Origin: Kribbella sindirgiensis | GTDB lineage: Bacteria; Actinomycetota; Actinomycetes; Propionibacteriales; Kribbellaceae | Assembly (NCBI RefSeq): GCF_004331435.1 | Contig: NZ_SJKA01000005.1 | Span: 1-64,000 of the forward strand | DNA length: 64,000 bases | Direction of reading: 5' to 3' | Shown here: piece by piece, positions 17,996 through 28,923 of the stretch | Layout: each line of letters begins with the position of its first letter | Numbering within the stretch: position 1 is the first letter of the stretch | Notes under the pieces: model-generated | Database searches by the model: none | The model's input: the letters and a program-made list of their open reading frames with translations, nothing else | What the model was told of the DNA's origin: nothing | Translations under genes and position numbers: made by a program

Positions 17996-18594
17996 AGGGC
18001 GCCCTTCGTGGACGGGATGCCCGGCTGCCGTGGGTCCAGCTCGGCGGCGGCCCGGAGTGCCCGGGCGAACGCCTTGAACTGCGCCTCGACGATGTGGTGC
18101 GGGTCGCGGCCGGACAGCACCCGGATGTGTACGCAGATCGCGGCGTTGAACGCGAGCGTCTCGAACACGTGCTGGGTCAGCGAACCGGAGTAGTCGCCGC
18201 CGATGATCGCGTACACCTGACCGTCCGGCTCGCCGGTGTGCACGCAGTACGGACGCCCGGACAGGTCGACCGTGCAGTGCACGAGCGCCTCGTCGAGCGG
18301 CACGGTCGCATCGCCGAACCGTCGGATCCCGCGCTTGTCGCCCAGCGCTTCCTTCAGCGCCTGACCGATACCGATCGCGGTGTCCTCGACCGTGTGGTGC
18401 GCGTCGATCTCCAGGTCGCCGACCGTGTTCACGTGCAGGTCGAGCAGCGCGTGCTTGGCGAGCGCGTTCAGCATGTGGTCGTAGAACCCGACCCCGGTGG
18501 AGATGTCCGCCCGGCCCTCGCCGTCGATGTTCAGCTCGACGAGGACCTTCGACTCACTGGTCTCGCGATCAATCCGCGCCGTACGCCCGCTCAT
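17992..18594 (-). CDS. hisB: Imidazoleglycerol-phosphate dehydratase HisB
   Basis: The 200-residue enzyme is the monofunctional dehydratase form. It removes water from imidazole glycerol phosphate using a dimanganese centre. Metal-ligand motifs HHTVED and DPHHIVE are present, as are GVGFYDHML and the C-terminal GIPSTKG. No phosphatase domain is fused, as usual outside the enterobacteria. ATG 18594 overlaps the hisC stop by 4 bp, in the gene order D-C-B-H. Confidence 0.95.
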   Translation of the reverse strand: MSGRTARIDRETSESKVLVELNIDGEGRADISTGVGFYDHMLNALAKHALLDLHVNTVGDLEIDAHHTVEDTAIGIGQALKEALGDKRGIRRFGDATVPLDEALVHCTVDLSGRPYCVHTGEPDGQVYAIIGGDYSGSLTQHVFETLAFNAAICVHIRVLSGRDPHHIVEAQFKAFARALRAAAELDPRQPGIPSTKGAL

Positions 18595-19709
18595 GTCAGC
18601 CTTCCCGTATCTGTCTTCAGAACGCGCTCCAGTGAAGCGCGGAACGCGGCCATCTCGTCGCCGGTGCCGATCGAGACCCGCAACCAGCCGTCCGGACCGG
18701 TCTCCCGGATCAGTACGCCGTCGTCCAGCAACGCCTGCCAGACCGCGTGCCGGTCCGCGAACGTGCCGAACAGGACGAAGTTCGCGTCCGAGTCGACCGC
18801 CCGCAACCCCAGCGACCGCAGCCAGTCGACCGTCTCGTCGCGCTCGACCCGCAACTGCTCGACCCGGCCGAGCAGCTCGTCGGAGTGCTGCAACGCCGCC
18901 CGCGCGACCGCCTGGGTCACCGCGGACAGGTGGTACGGCAGCCGGACGATCCGCAACGCATCCACGAACTGCTTGCTCGCGGCAAGGTACCCGACCCGGC
19001 CGCCGGCCATCGCGAACGCCTTCGACATCGTCCGCGCGACCGCGAGATTCGGGTACGACGGCAACAGGCTGACCGCACTGGGCGTCCCGGTGCGGCGGAA
19101 CTCGGCGTACGCCTCGTCGACCACGACCACGGCGCCCTGGGCACCGGCCTGCGCGACGATCGCCTCGGTCACGTCGATCGGCAGCGCCGTCCCGGTCGGG
19201 TTGTTCGGCGAGGCGAGCAGCACCACCGACGGGCGGTGCCGGGAGATCGCCGCGAGCGCCTTGCTCTTGTCCAGCGTGAAGTCCTCGGCGCGGCGGCCGG
19301 CCACCCACGCGGTGTTCGTGTCCCGCGCGTACTCCGGATACATCGAGTACGTCGGCGCGAACGAGAGCGCCGTACGGCCGGGGCCGCCGAAGGCCTGCAG
19401 GATGTGCAGCATCACCTCGTTGGACCCGTTCGCCGCCCAGAGCTGCTCCGGCTCGAGCTGGGCACCGGACTCACGGGCCAGGTACGCCGCGAGATCCGCG
19501 CGGAGGCCGATGAACTCGCGGTCCGGGTACCGGTTCATGCCCCGGGCGGCCTCGGTGACCGCCGCGGCGATGTCGGCGACGGTCGCCTCGCTCGCCGGGT
19601 ACGGGTTCTCGTTGACGTTCAGGAGCACCGGGACGTCGAGCTGCGGGGCGCCGTACGGCTCGAAGCTCTTCAGCTCCTCGCGGATCGGCAGCCCGTCGAA
19701 GCGCCCCAT
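18591..19709 (-). CDS. hisC: Histidinol-phosphate aminotransferase HisC
   Basis: The 372-residue PLP enzyme (fold type I) converts imidazole acetol phosphate to histidinol phosphate. It has LNVNENPYP near the N-terminus, [18 protein letters not shown] and the Schiff-base lysine in [15 protein letters not shown]. The N-terminal [17 protein letters not shown] matches the actinobacterial HisC group. ATG 19709 shares one base with the hisD stop (TGATG), so translation is coupled. HisC-like enzymes may also act on aromatic keto acids, but the operon fixes the main role. Confidence 0.94.
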   Translation of the reverse strand: MGRFDGLPIREELKSFEPYGAPQLDVPVLLNVNENPYPASEATVADIAAAVTEAARGMNRYPDREFIGLRADLAAYLARESGAQLEPEQLWAANGSNEVMLHILQAFGGPGRTALSFAPTYSMYPEYARDTNTAWVAGRRAEDFTLDKSKALAAISRHRPSVVLLASPNNPTGTALPIDVTEAIVAQAGAQGAVVVVDEAYAEFRRTGTPSAVSLLPSYPNLAVARTMSKAFAMAGGRVGYLAASKQFVDALRIVRLPYHLSAVTQAVARAALQHSDELLGRVEQLRVERDETVDWLRSLGLRAVDSDANFVLFGTFADRHAVWQALLDDGVLIRETGPDGWLRVSIGTGDEMAAFRASLERVLKTDTGRLT

Positions 19710-21046
19710 CACTGCTCCCCTGGGAATCGGACGGACACCGCGGCGCCGTGAGCAGGCAGATCCTCGGCGTGGGCGAGCGTGACCACGTGACCGGCGACCT
19801 CCTGCAACGCGTCGCGCGAGTAGTTGATCACGTGCACTGCCTTGAGGAAGCTGCGCACGGACAGGCCGGACGAGTGGCAGGCGCAACCGGCCGTCGGGAG
19901 GACGTGGTTGGAGCCGGCGCAGTAGTCGCCGAGCGACACCGGCGACCAGCTGCCGACGAAGATCGCGCCGGCGTTGGTGATCAGGCCGGCCCGCTCCTCG
20001 GCGTCGGCGGTCTGGATCTCCAGGTGCTCGGCGGCGTACGCGTCCACGACCGCGGTGCCCTGCTCGAGGTCGTCGACCAGCACGACGGCCGACTGCTGAC
20101 CCTGCAGTGCCTCGGTCACGCGATCCCGGTGCTTGGTCTGCGCGACCTGGCCCGGCAGCTCGGCCTCGACCGCAGCGGCCAAGGCTTCGGACGGTGTCAC
20201 CAGCACGCTGGCGGCCATCGGGTCGTGCTCGGCCTGGCTGATCAGGTCGGCGGCGACGTGCTTCGGATCGGCGGTGTCGTCGGCGAGCACCGCGATCTCG
20301 GTCGGGCCGGCCTCGGAGTCGATGCCGACCTCGCCCAGCAGGAACCGCTTGGCGGCGACCACGTAGATGTTGCCCGGACCCGTGATCAGGTTGACCTTCT
20401 TGCAGCCCGTGACACCAGCACCGAAGCCGTACGCGAAACCGGCGATCGCCTGCGCGCCGCCCATCGCGTAGACCTCTTCGATCCCGAGCAGCGCGCACAC
20501 CGCCAGCACCGTCGGGTGCGGCAGGCCGCCGAACTCCTTCTGTGGCGGTGAAGCAACAGCGAGGGACGGTACGCCGGCCACTTGCGCCGGGACGACGTTC
20601 ATGACGACCGAGGACGCGAGCGGCGCCCGGCCGCCCGGCACGTACAGGCCGACGCGCTGGACCGGGACGAACCGCTGGGTCACCCGCCCGCCGGGAGCAG
20701 GCTCGGAGGCGATGTCGGCGGTGAGCTCGTCCTGGCTGACCTCACGGACCCGGCGGATCGACTCCTCGAAGGCGCTGCGCACCTCCGGGTCGAGGTCCTC
20801 GAGCGCGGTCTTCAGCGCCGCGGCCGGGACCCTGATGTCCTCGACGCGCACATGGTCGAACTTCTCGCCGTACTCCCGGATCGCCTCGAGGCCGCGATGG
20901 CGGACGTCCAGGCAGATGGGTCGGACGACGTCGAGAGCCTTCTCGACGTCGAACACGGCTCGGGGAACGAGGGCATTCACTTCGGCTTGGAGGTCGGAGA
21001 CCTCTCCGGCCGCCACTCGGCCCCGCAGGTCGACGCGGCGAATCAT
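19709..21046 (-). CDS. hisD: Histidinol dehydrogenase HisD
   Basis: The 445-residue zinc enzyme performs the last two steps of histidine synthesis, histidinol to histidine with two NAD. Family signatures include [27 protein letters not shown] and [10 protein letters not shown], and the zinc-site histidine region AAEHLEIQT. It is the first gene of hisDCBH. The ATG at 21046 follows a TAGACT box by 6 nt without a clear ribosome-binding site, so the transcript may be leaderless. Confidence 0.95.
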   Translation of the reverse strand: MIRRVDLRGRVAAGEVSDLQAEVNALVPRAVFDVEKALDVVRPICLDVRHRGLEAIREYGEKFDHVRVEDIRVPAAALKTALEDLDPEVRSAFEESIRRVREVSQDELTADIASEPAPGGRVTQRFVPVQRVGLYVPGGRAPLASSVVMNVVPAQVAGVPSLAVASPPQKEFGGLPHPTVLAVCALLGIEEVYAMGGAQAIAGFAYGFGAGVTGCKKVNLITGPGNIYVVAAKRFLLGEVGIDSEAGPTEIAVLADDTADPKHVAADLISQAEHDPMAASVLVTPSEALAAAVEAELPGQVAQTKHRDRVTEALQGQQSAVVLVDDLEQGTAVVDAYAAEHLEIQTADAEERAGLITNAGAIFVGSWSPVSLGDYCAGSNHVLPTAGCACHSSGLSVRSFLKAVHVINYSRDALQEVAGHVVTLAHAEDLPAHGAAVSVRFPGEQ

Positions 21047-21052
21047 GGCGCC

Positions 21053-21058
21053 AGTCTA
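21053..21058 (-). promoter_or_regulatory. -10 box of a leaderless-type promoter (hisD)
   Basis: In hisD orientation TAGACT is followed by 6 nt and then ATG 21046. This would start the his operon transcript at or very near the start codon. The divergent LON-domain gene has the same design 120 bp away. Confidence 0.5.
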
Positions 21059-21168
21059 GTGGCGCGGCCCGGGCCGCCTCGCCCAGTATCCACAGGTCGG
21101 CCGCGAGCAACGCCGTACCGGCACTGTGTAGGGCGCAGTCACCGGCCGTGATCGGGGGCGGTGTCCAC

Positions 21169-21174
21169 TAGGCT
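21169..21174 (+). promoter_or_regulatory. -10 box of a leaderless-type promoter (LON-domain gene)
   Basis: CACTAGGCT contains the TAGGCT box, ending 7 nt before ATG 21182. There is no ribosome-binding site between the two. Confidence 0.5.
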
Positions 21175-21181
21175 CATCGGC

Positions 21182-21853
21182 ATGGACTCCCGCCTGCCGT
21201 TGCTCACTGTCGACACGGTGATCTTTCCCGGCCTGGTGGTCTCCATCCCGGTGACCGACGTCCAGGGCCGCGCGGTGGTCCGCGACCTGGTCGAGAACGG
21301 CGGCGAGCTGGTCTGCGGCGCGCTCGCGGTCCGCGACGGGTACGAGCTGGGCGAGCGGGTGTTCCGGTCGCTGTACGGGACGGGCTGCGCGGCGACGATC
21401 TCCGAGATCGCGCTGGACGCGGACGACGACGGGCCGATCGAGGTGACGCTGACCGGCAACCGGCGGTTCAAGGTGAGCGAGCTGGACGGCGCCGGCGACT
21501 ACCTGGTCGCGGATGTCGAGTGGCTGCCCGACGACCTCGGCGACGACCCGCTGGGGACGGCGACGGTCGCGCTCGAGCGGTTCCGCAAGTACGCCGACGC
21601 GATCAGCGAGATCAGCCGCCCCGGCCTGCACCTCGGCGACCTCCCCGACGACCCGGGCACGTTGTCGTACCTGATGTCGGCCGCGATGAAACTCATGACC
21701 CCCGACCGGCAGAAGCTCCTCGAGGCCGAGGACGTCACCACCCGCCTCGTCCAGCTCGTCGCCCTCATCGACACCGAGCTCTCCGCGATCACCGCCCTCC
21801 CGTCGCTGCCCGCCACCGACCTCATCGCCTGGTCGGCCCTCTCCCCCAACTAG
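21182..21853 (+). CDS. LON substrate-binding-domain protein
   Basis: The 223-residue protein resembles the N-terminal (substrate-recognition) domain of Lon protease standing alone: LPLLTVDTVIFPGLVVSIPV at the start, then GRRF-like NRRFKVSEL and a helical C-terminal half. There is no AAA or protease domain. Such proteins are common in actinobacteria and their role is unknown; binding of unfolded or specific proteins is assumed from the family. ATG 21182 is chosen over an upstream in-frame start because of the -10 box position. Divergent from hisD. Confidence 0.82.
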   Translation: MDSRLPLLTVDTVIFPGLVVSIPVTDVQGRAVVRDLVENGGELVCGALAVRDGYELGERVFRSLYGTGCAATISEIALDADDDGPIEVTLTGNRRFKVSELDGAGDYLVADVEWLPDDLGDDPLGTATVALERFRKYADAISEISRPGLHLGDLPDDPGTLSYLMSAAMKLMTPDRQKLLEAEDVTTRLVQLVALIDTELSAITALPSLPATDLIAWSALSPN

Positions 21854-21933
21854 CCTCCTGCGCCCGAAACTCGCGAGCTGAGTCCAGGCCCGAAGAACTG
21901 ATCGCGGCCAGCCTGCGGCATCCAGCGAAGTCC

Positions 21934-21987
21934 GGGGAGGTTCGTACCCCCGGATCGGGACAAGAACCTCCCCAAACCGGTTTGGGG
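21934..21987. repeat. Hairpin plus 18-bp perfect palindrome
   Basis: GGGGAGGTTC (21934-21943) pairs with GAACCTCCCC (21964-21973), and the right arm runs into the perfect palindrome CCCCAAACCGGTTTGGGG (21970-21987). The two structures share CCCC, so they exclude each other. The palindrome resembles 445-466. It lies between the LON-domain gene and the toxin-antitoxin pair. It could be a terminator or a protein-binding site. Confidence 0.5.
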
Positions 21988-22124
21988 CGTTTTGTGGACG
22001 GAGCATGCTGGTCGGTGCGCTGCGGTCCCTGCCGGGTGCGCCGCGATCGCCTCAGGCTTGACGTACGACGCGAACTTGCGGCGCATGGCTCTGGTTAGTG
22101 CTACCGAAATGAATCCCGTAGCGG

Positions 22125-22130
22125 TATGGT
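22125..22130 (+). promoter_or_regulatory. -10 box of the toxin-antitoxin operon
   Basis: TATGGT ends 6 nt before the ATG at 22137, again a leaderless arrangement. TACCG (22102-22106) and CGGTA (22122-22126) are inverted, the second overlapping the -10 box. This is a plausible operator for autoregulation by the antitoxin, although the arms are short. Confidence 0.45.
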
Positions 22131-22136
22131 TTTGGT

Positions 22137-22373
22137 ATGAGCAAGCAGATCACGGTCCGGCTGCCGGACGAGTTGGTCGACTTCATGGACGAGCTCGTCG
22201 CGACCGACAAGGCGACGAGCCGGGCCTCCGTGGTCGCCCGGGCGATGGTGCGTGAGCGGCGGCGCGAGCTGGCGGCGCGCGACCTCGACATCCTGAGCGA
22301 GCACGGCGGGTACGACGATCTCGAGGGCCTCGCCCCCACAGCAGCGGGCACCGTCCTCAGCGACCTCGACTGA
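22137..22373 (+). CDS. MazE-like ribbon-helix-helix antitoxin
   Basis: The 78-residue protein begins MSKQITVRLPDELVDFMDEL, a ribbon-helix-helix DNA-binding segment. A basic helix (ARAMVRERRREL) and an acidic C-terminus (GGYDDLEGL, SDLD) follow, as in MazE-type antitoxins of mycobacteria that wrap their toxin. It should bind and neutralise the protein encoded 10 bp downstream and repress its own promoter. No ribosome-binding site precedes the ATG. The short inverted arms over the -10 box are consistent with autoregulation. Confidence 0.8.
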   Translation: MSKQITVRLPDELVDFMDELVATDKATSRASVVARAMVRERRRELAARDLDILSEHGGYDDLEGLAPTAAGTVLSDLD

Positions 22374-22383
22374 GTACGACGTC

Positions 22384-22686
22384 GTGCGTCCACTGCACAT
22401 CGCCCGGCTCGACAAGCCCCGGCCGGTCGTCGTGCTGACCCGTGAACTGATCCGCCCGCGTCTCACCAACGTGACGGTCGCCCCGATCACCAGCACGATC
22501 CGCGGCCTGTCCACCGAGGTCCTGGTTGGACCCGACAACGGCCTCGACCACCCGAGCGCGATCTCCTGCGACAACATCCAGACCATCCCGAAGGCCCAGC
22601 TCGGCCGCCTGATCGGCTACCTCCACCCCGACCAGGAACCAGCCCTGGCCGAGGCGATCAACCTGGCCTTCGACCTCGAGTTCTGA
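22384..22686 (+). CDS. MazF/PemK-family endoribonuclease toxin
   Basis: The 100-residue protein starts at GTG 22384 and shows the MazF core: RPVVVLTREL, TVAPITSTIRG and a C-terminal SAISCDNIQTIPK. MazF toxins cleave single-stranded mRNA; the conserved Arg and Ser/Thr of the active site are plausibly those in RPVVV and ITST. It is short at the N-terminus: the usual first strand with an RGxxW-type motif is reduced to MRPLHIARLDK. The protein is therefore divergent, and activity cannot be taken for granted. Convergent with the APH-fold kinase gene. Confidence 0.8.
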   Translation: MRPLHIARLDKPRPVVVLTRELIRPRLTNVTVAPITSTIRGLSTEVLVGPDNGLDHPSAISCDNIQTIPKAQLGRLIGYLHPDQEPALAEAINLAFDLEF

Positions 22687-22709
22687 CGTTGCTGTCCGGG
22701 CCCGGGCGT

Positions 22710-22756
22710 CTTTCCGGAACCTTTCTGCCGCCAGACGCAACATTGTTACCGGAAAG
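22710..22756. terminator. Inverted repeat between convergent genes
   Basis: CTTTCCGG (22710-22717) and CCGGAAAG (22749-22756) are an 8-bp inverted repeat between the toxin gene and the kinase gene. CCGGGCCCGG just upstream is a further palindrome. Probably the shared termination region; no U-run on either strand. Confidence 0.35.
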
Positions 22757-22808
22757 GACCACCCGCACGTGTGGTGGTGATGGCGCGACTGGTCAACCTC
22801 GCTGGGCA

Positions 22809-23576
22809 TCACACCTGAAGCAGCTCGGCTCGATGTGCCAGTAGGTACGCCGCAGCCGCTCGGTAGCCGCCCGCGTGGTCCTCGTCGGCATGCACCGCGA
22901 ACACCGGGTCGCCCGCCCGCACCCGCTCCTCGATGTGCGCACCGAACGACAGCAGTCTGATCGCCGCCAGATCCACCAGTTCGGCCGGCTCGACCCCGGC
23001 GTCGTACGAATCGCAGAACAGCCGAAGCCGTCGGGCACGCTCCGGCTCACTCGTCCAGCCGAACGGCTCCAGCGAGGCCGGCGGATGGAACGGTACGAAC
23101 TGGTGTGCGGTGTAGGCGAGGTCCCACCGGCGATTGGACGGCCGGATCGTGTCCCAGTCGATGATCCCGGTGACCTGGCGTCCCTCGAACACGAGGTTCC
23201 AGGGCGCCAGGTCGTGGTGCCCGATGCAGTCGATGGTGACCGGCGCCGCGACCTCCAGTGCGTTCCAGCTGTGCTGCTCGGCCGGGACGAAGCCCTCGGT
23301 CGCGTCGTGCAGGCGGCGGATCGCGCGGGCAACGCTCACCAGTGCCTCGTCCGACCGCAGGTCCGCACTCAGCGGCGGGTACCCCGTTGCCCCTGGAAGG
23401 TAGGTCAGCGTCTCGGACGTGGTATCGACGTCGACGAGGCGTGGCGCGAGATCGAATCCGACCGCCTCGAAATGCCGTAGCAAAGCATGGGTGTTCGCCG
23501 TACTGCGGCGGCGCTGGACGGTATCGCCCCGACGGACCGGCTGGGAGAACCTGCCGCCGGGGAGCAGCTCGTCCAT
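22809..23576 (-). CDS. APH-fold (aminoglycoside phosphotransferase-like) kinase
   Basis: The 255-residue protein has the catalytic loop IGHHDLAPWNLVF (HxDxxxxN) and the metal-binding GIIDWDT of the APH/choline-kinase fold. The N-terminal nucleotide-binding half is short and lacks an obvious P-loop, typical of uncharacterised actinobacterial family members. Substrate is unknown; many such proteins are not resistance genes. Upstream lies ilvD in the same direction, 10 bp away, so it may be co-transcribed with ilvD. Confidence 0.8.
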   Translation of the reverse strand: MDELLPGGRFSQPVRRGDTVQRRRSTANTHALLRHFEAVGFDLAPRLVDVDTTSETLTYLPGATGYPPLSADLRSDEALVSVARAIRRLHDATEGFVPAEQHSWNALEVAAPVTIDCIGHHDLAPWNLVFEGRQVTGIIDWDTIRPSNRRWDLAYTAHQFVPFHPPASLEPFGWTSEPERARRLRLFCDSYDAGVEPAELVDLAAIRLLSFGAHIEERVRAGDPVFAVHADEDHAGGYRAAAAYLLAHRAELLQV

Positions 23577-23586
23577 CGGCTGCGGG

Positions 23587-25437
23587 TCAGCCGAGCTTGC
23601 TGATGTCGCGGACGGCGCCCTTGTCGGCGCTGGTGGCCATGGCGGCGTAGGTCTTCAGCGCGTTCGAGACCTTGCGGTCGCGGTTCTTCGGGGCGTAGAC
23701 GCCGTTCAGCGCCGCCTCGCGCGCGGCCAGCTCCTCGTCGCCGACCAGCAGCTCGATCGACCGGTTCGGGATGTCGATCTTGATCCGGTCGCCGTCCTGG
23801 ACCAGTGCGATCGTCCCGCCGGACGCCGCCTCGGGCGACACGTGCCCGATCGAGAGTCCCGACGTACCGCCGGAGAAGCGGCCGTCGGTGATCAGCGCGC
23901 ACACCTTGCCCAGGCCGCGGCCCTTCAGGTACGAGGTCGGGTACAGCATCTCCTGCATCCCCGGCCCGCCCTTCGGGCCTTCGTACCGGATCACGATGAC
24001 GTCGCCGGGCTGGATCTGCTTGGCGAGGATCTTCTCGACGGCCTGCTCCTGCGACTCGCACACCACCGCGGGGCCCTCGAACGTCCAGATCGACTCGTCC
24101 ACGCCGGCCGTCTTCACCACACAGCCGTCGACGGCCAGGTTGCCCTTCAGTACGGCGAGACCGCCGTCCTTGGAGTACGCGTGCTCGCGGTCCCGGATGC
24201 AGCCGTTCGCCGCGTCGTCGTCCAGCGTCTCCCACCGCTCCGACTGCGAGAACGCGGTCGCCGACCGCTTGCAGCCCGGCGCCGCGTGCCACAGCTCGAC
24301 AGCCTCCGGCGACGGCGACCCGCCGCGCAGGTCCCACGTCTTCAGCCACTCGTCGATCGAGTCGCTGTGCACGGTGTGGATGTTCTGGTTCAGCAGGCCG
24401 GCGCGGTGCAGCTCACCGAGGATGGCCGGGATGCCGCCGGCGCGGTGCACGTCCTCCATGTAGTACGTGCCCTGCGGCGCCACGTTCGGCGCGACCTTCG
24501 CCAGGCACGGGACGCGGCGCGAGACCGCGTTGATGTCGTCGAGGTCGAAGTCGACCTCCGCCTCCTGCGCAGCGGCGAGCAGGTGCAGGATCGTGTTGGT
24601 CGACCCGCCCATCGCGATGTCCAGCGCCATCGCGTTCCCGAACGCCTCCTTGGAGGCGACGTTGCGCGGCAGCACGGTGGCGTCGTCGTTGTCGTAGTAC
24701 CGCTGGGTGATCCGCACGACGGTCTCGCCGGCCTTCTCGTACAGCGCGCGGCGGGCGGTGTGCGTGGCCAGCACGGAGCCGTTGCCGGGCAGCGAGAGGC
24801 CGATCGCCTCGGTCAGGCAGTTCATCGAGTTCGCGGTGAACATGCCGGAACAGGAACCGCAGGTCGGGCAGGCGTTCTCCTCGATCCGCAGGATGTCGGC
24901 GTCGGAGACGTTCTCGTTGACGGCCTCGGACATCGCGTCGATCAGGTCGAGCTTGCGGACCGTGCCGTCGACGAGCGTCGCGCGGCCGGCCTCCATCGGG
25001 CCGCCGGAGACGAACACGGTCGGGATGTTCAGCCGGAGCGCCGCCATCAGCATGCCGGGGGTGATCTTGTCGCAGTTCGAGATGCAGACCAGCGCGTCCG
25101 CGCAGTGCGCCTCGACCATGTACTCGACCGAGTCGGCGATCAGGTCGCGGGACGGCAGGCTGTAGAGCATGCCGCCGTGACCCATCGCGATCCCGTCGTC
25201 GACGGCGATCGTGTTGAACTCGCGGGCGATGCCGCCGGCCGCGTGGATCGCCTCGGACACGATCCGGCCGACCGGGGCCAGGTGCGTGTGGCCGGGGACG
25301 AACTCGGTGAAGCTGTTCGCCACCGCGATGATCGGCTTCCCGAAGTCCTCCCGGGCTACCCCGGAGGCCTGCATGAGCGCGCGGGCGCCCGCCATGTTGC
25401 GGCCGTGGGTGACAGTGCGGGACCTGAGAGCAGGCAC
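23587..25437 (-). CDS. ilvD: Dihydroxy-acid dehydratase IlvD
   Basis: The 616-residue iron-sulfur enzyme dehydrates dihydroxy acids in valine, isoleucine and pantothenate synthesis. It has the cluster cysteines in [10 protein letters not shown] and [14 protein letters not shown], and the C-terminal half with [10 protein letters not shown]. It is of normal length. GTG 25437 is preceded by AAGGAGATG. The other ilv genes are not in the window, so ilvD stands apart from ilvBNC, as is common in actinobacteria. Confidence 0.96.
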   Translation of the reverse strand: MPALRSRTVTHGRNMAGARALMQASGVAREDFGKPIIAVANSFTEFVPGHTHLAPVGRIVSEAIHAAGGIAREFNTIAVDDGIAMGHGGMLYSLPSRDLIADSVEYMVEAHCADALVCISNCDKITPGMLMAALRLNIPTVFVSGGPMEAGRATLVDGTVRKLDLIDAMSEAVNENVSDADILRIEENACPTCGSCSGMFTANSMNCLTEAIGLSLPGNGSVLATHTARRALYEKAGETVVRITQRYYDNDDATVLPRNVASKEAFGNAMALDIAMGGSTNTILHLLAAAQEAEVDFDLDDINAVSRRVPCLAKVAPNVAPQGTYYMEDVHRAGGIPAILGELHRAGLLNQNIHTVHSDSIDEWLKTWDLRGGSPSPEAVELWHAAPGCKRSATAFSQSERWETLDDDAANGCIRDREHAYSKDGGLAVLKGNLAVDGCVVKTAGVDESIWTFEGPAVVCESQEQAVEKILAKQIQPGDVIVIRYEGPKGGPGMQEMLYPTSYLKGRGLGKVCALITDGRFSGGTSGLSIGHVSPEAASGGTIALVQDGDRIKIDIPNRSIELLVGDEELAAREAALNGVYAPKNRDRKVSNALKTYAAMATSADKGAVRDISKLG

Positions 25438-25547
25438 GACGACATCTCCTTGCAGCTAGTACGTACCTATCGATACTGCCACGCTCGTCCGGATGCCGGT
25501 ACGCGGGTCCCGGATCCTGGAGCACTGATTCTGTCCGTGGACACCTC

Positions 25548-25553
25548 TAGCCT
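25548..25553 (+). promoter_or_regulatory. -10 box of a leaderless-type promoter (AraC-type gene)
   Basis: TAGCCT is followed by 6 nt and ATG 25560, with no ribosome-binding site. Confidence 0.45.
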
Positions 25554-25559
25554 GATCTC

Positions 25560-26432
25560 ATGACCGGGAGTGCGCACGCGACGACGAGCTATGCGACCCG
25601 TCCGGTGCACCCTGCCCTGCGGCCGTACGTCGGTGACGTCATCGGCTACGCGTACAACGCCGATCCCCCGGACCTGCACCGCGGCCTGCCCTCCCGCTAC
25701 CTGACCCTGGTCGTCACGCTCGACGACCCCCTCGGCGTCGCGTGGCCGGGCAGCCCCGTGGAGAAGTACGACGCGCTCGTCGGCGGACTGCACTCCACGG
25801 CCGTGCAGATCGGTCAGACGCCGAGCCGGGCCGGTGTGCAGCTGTCACTCGCTCCCGCGGCCGCGCGCGTGCTGTTCGGGCTGCCGCCGGGCGAGCTCGC
25901 GTCGGCGGTCGTCGGCCTCGACGACGTGCTCGGACGACCGGCCCGCGAGCTGACCGAGCACCTCCGTGCGGAGGCGAGCTGGTCGACCCGCTTCGATGTG
26001 CTCGAGGACATGTTGCTGCGGTGGCTCGGCGCGCGCCGGCCCAGTGCGGCCCGTCCGGAGCTCGACTGGGCGTGGCAGCGGCTGTGCGCGTCGAGCGGCG
26101 CCATCGGCGTACAGGAGCTGGCGACCGAGGTCGGCTGGAGCCGGCGGCACCTCACCGACCGGTTCACGTCCGAGTTCGGCCTGCCGCCCAAGGTCGCGTC
26201 CCGGGTCCTGCGCTTCGAGCGCGTCACCAGCTACCTGCGCGGCCATCCGCGCACCCGGTTGTCGGAGCTGTCGGCCGCTGCAGGGTACGCCGACCAGTCG
26301 CACCTGACCCGTGAGTTTCGGGCGATCGCCGGCTGCTCACCGCGGCAGTGGATGACCGAGGAACTGCCGAGTCTGCCGGGTAATCCACAGGTTGCGGCGA
26401 TCGTGCCAGCATCGTCGGCCGGATCTCACTAA
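25560..26432 (+). CDS. AraC-family transcriptional regulator
   Basis: The 290-residue protein has an N-terminal sensing domain of the DUF6597 or AraC-effector type and two C-terminal helix-turn-helix motifs: [21 protein letters not shown] and [20 protein letters not shown], followed by GCSPRQWM. This is the usual AraC signature. The N-terminal start ([14 protein letters not shown]) matches a broad group of actinobacterial regulators with unknown ligands. It is divergent from ilvD and 10 bp upstream of recQ, whose -10 box overlaps its stop codon. A target cannot be named. Confidence 0.85.
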   Translation: MTGSAHATTSYATRPVHPALRPYVGDVIGYAYNADPPDLHRGLPSRYLTLVVTLDDPLGVAWPGSPVEKYDALVGGLHSTAVQIGQTPSRAGVQLSLAPAAARVLFGLPPGELASAVVGLDDVLGRPARELTEHLRAEASWSTRFDVLEDMLLRWLGARRPSAARPELDWAWQRLCASSGAIGVQELATEVGWSRRHLTDRFTSEFGLPPKVASRVLRFERVTSYLRGHPRTRLSELSAAAGYADQSHLTREFRAIAGCSPRQWMTEELPSLPGNPQVAAIVPASSAGSH

Positions 26433-26435
26433 ACT
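26430..26435 (+). promoter_or_regulatory. -10 box of a leaderless-type promoter (recQ)
   Basis: TAAACT, in CACTAAACT, overlaps the stop codon of the AraC-type gene and ends 7 nt before the GTG of recQ. The CACTA context also occurs before the LON-domain gene and, inverted, before hisD. Confidence 0.5.
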
Positions 26436-26442
26436 CGCCGGG

Positions 26443-28275
<1,833 letters not shown>

Positions 28276-28353
28276 TGTCGAATCGTGTTCGCGGTCTTCG
28301 ACGCGTAGGCAAGGGTGCGGAGCGGCCGTGCTCGCGAAGACTGGAGAACGCTC

Positions 28354-28923
28354 ATGTCCTCATCGGTGCTGTTGATGTCGATGTCCGCCGACGGCTACAT
28401 CGCCGGTCCGGACGACCGGCCCGGTAACCCGGGCGGCGACGACTTCCTGCGGTTGCACGAGTGGTACCTGGACGCGGACGGCGAGGTCGGCCGCCCGGAC
28501 GGCGAGCCGGGCGAGATCTGGGACGAGTTGAACGCCACCGGCGCGGTCCTTGTCGGCCGTCGTACGGCGGAGCAGGTCGACTACTACGGCGGCGACCACC
28601 ACGGCGTACCGCTCTTCGTCCTCAGCCGCGACCCGTCACCGGTCGGCTACGAGAACGTCCACGTCGTCGGCGATATCGAGACCGCGATGGCGCAGGCCAA
28701 GGCGGCGGCCGGTGACAAGGACGTACTGGTCCACGGCGCGATCACCGCACAGCTGGCACTGGCGGCCGGCGTCCTCGACGAGCTGCAGCTCAGCCAGGTC
28801 CCGGTCCTGTTCGGCAGCGGCCTGCGCCTGTTCGACGTACTCCCCGAACGCGTCGAACTCGAGATCGTCCGCGTGATCGACACACCGCGAGCAACCCACC
28901 TGCGCTACCGGGTCCGCCGCTGA
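28354..28923 (+). CDS. RibD/dihydrofolate-reductase-like protein
   Basis: The 189-residue protein has the fold of the RibD C-terminal reductase domain: SMSADGYIAGPDD at the start, GAVLVGRRTAEQVD in the middle and DVLVHGAITAQLALAAG followed by LFGSGLRLFD. Such proteins bind NADPH, and most have no known substrate; true folate reduction is unlikely. ATG 28354 has a weak GGAG site. It follows recQ by 78 bp and converges with the serine hydrolase gene directly at 28923/28924, with no intergenic space. Confidence 0.82.
   Translation: MSSSVLLMSMSADGYIAGPDDRPGNPGGDDFLRLHEWYLDADGEVGRPDGEPGEIWDELNATGAVLVGRRTAEQVDYYGGDHHGVPLFVLSRDPSPVGYENVHVVGDIETAMAQAKAAAGDKDVLVHGAITAQLALAAGVLDELQLSQVPVLFGSGLRLFDVLPERVELEIVRVIDTPRATHLRYRVRR

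Noticed and set aside
22809..23576. Aminoglycoside resistance gene
   Set aside because: The APH fold is present but the N-terminal half is short and divergent. Resistance cannot be claimed from fold alone, and the context (next to ilvD) gives no support.
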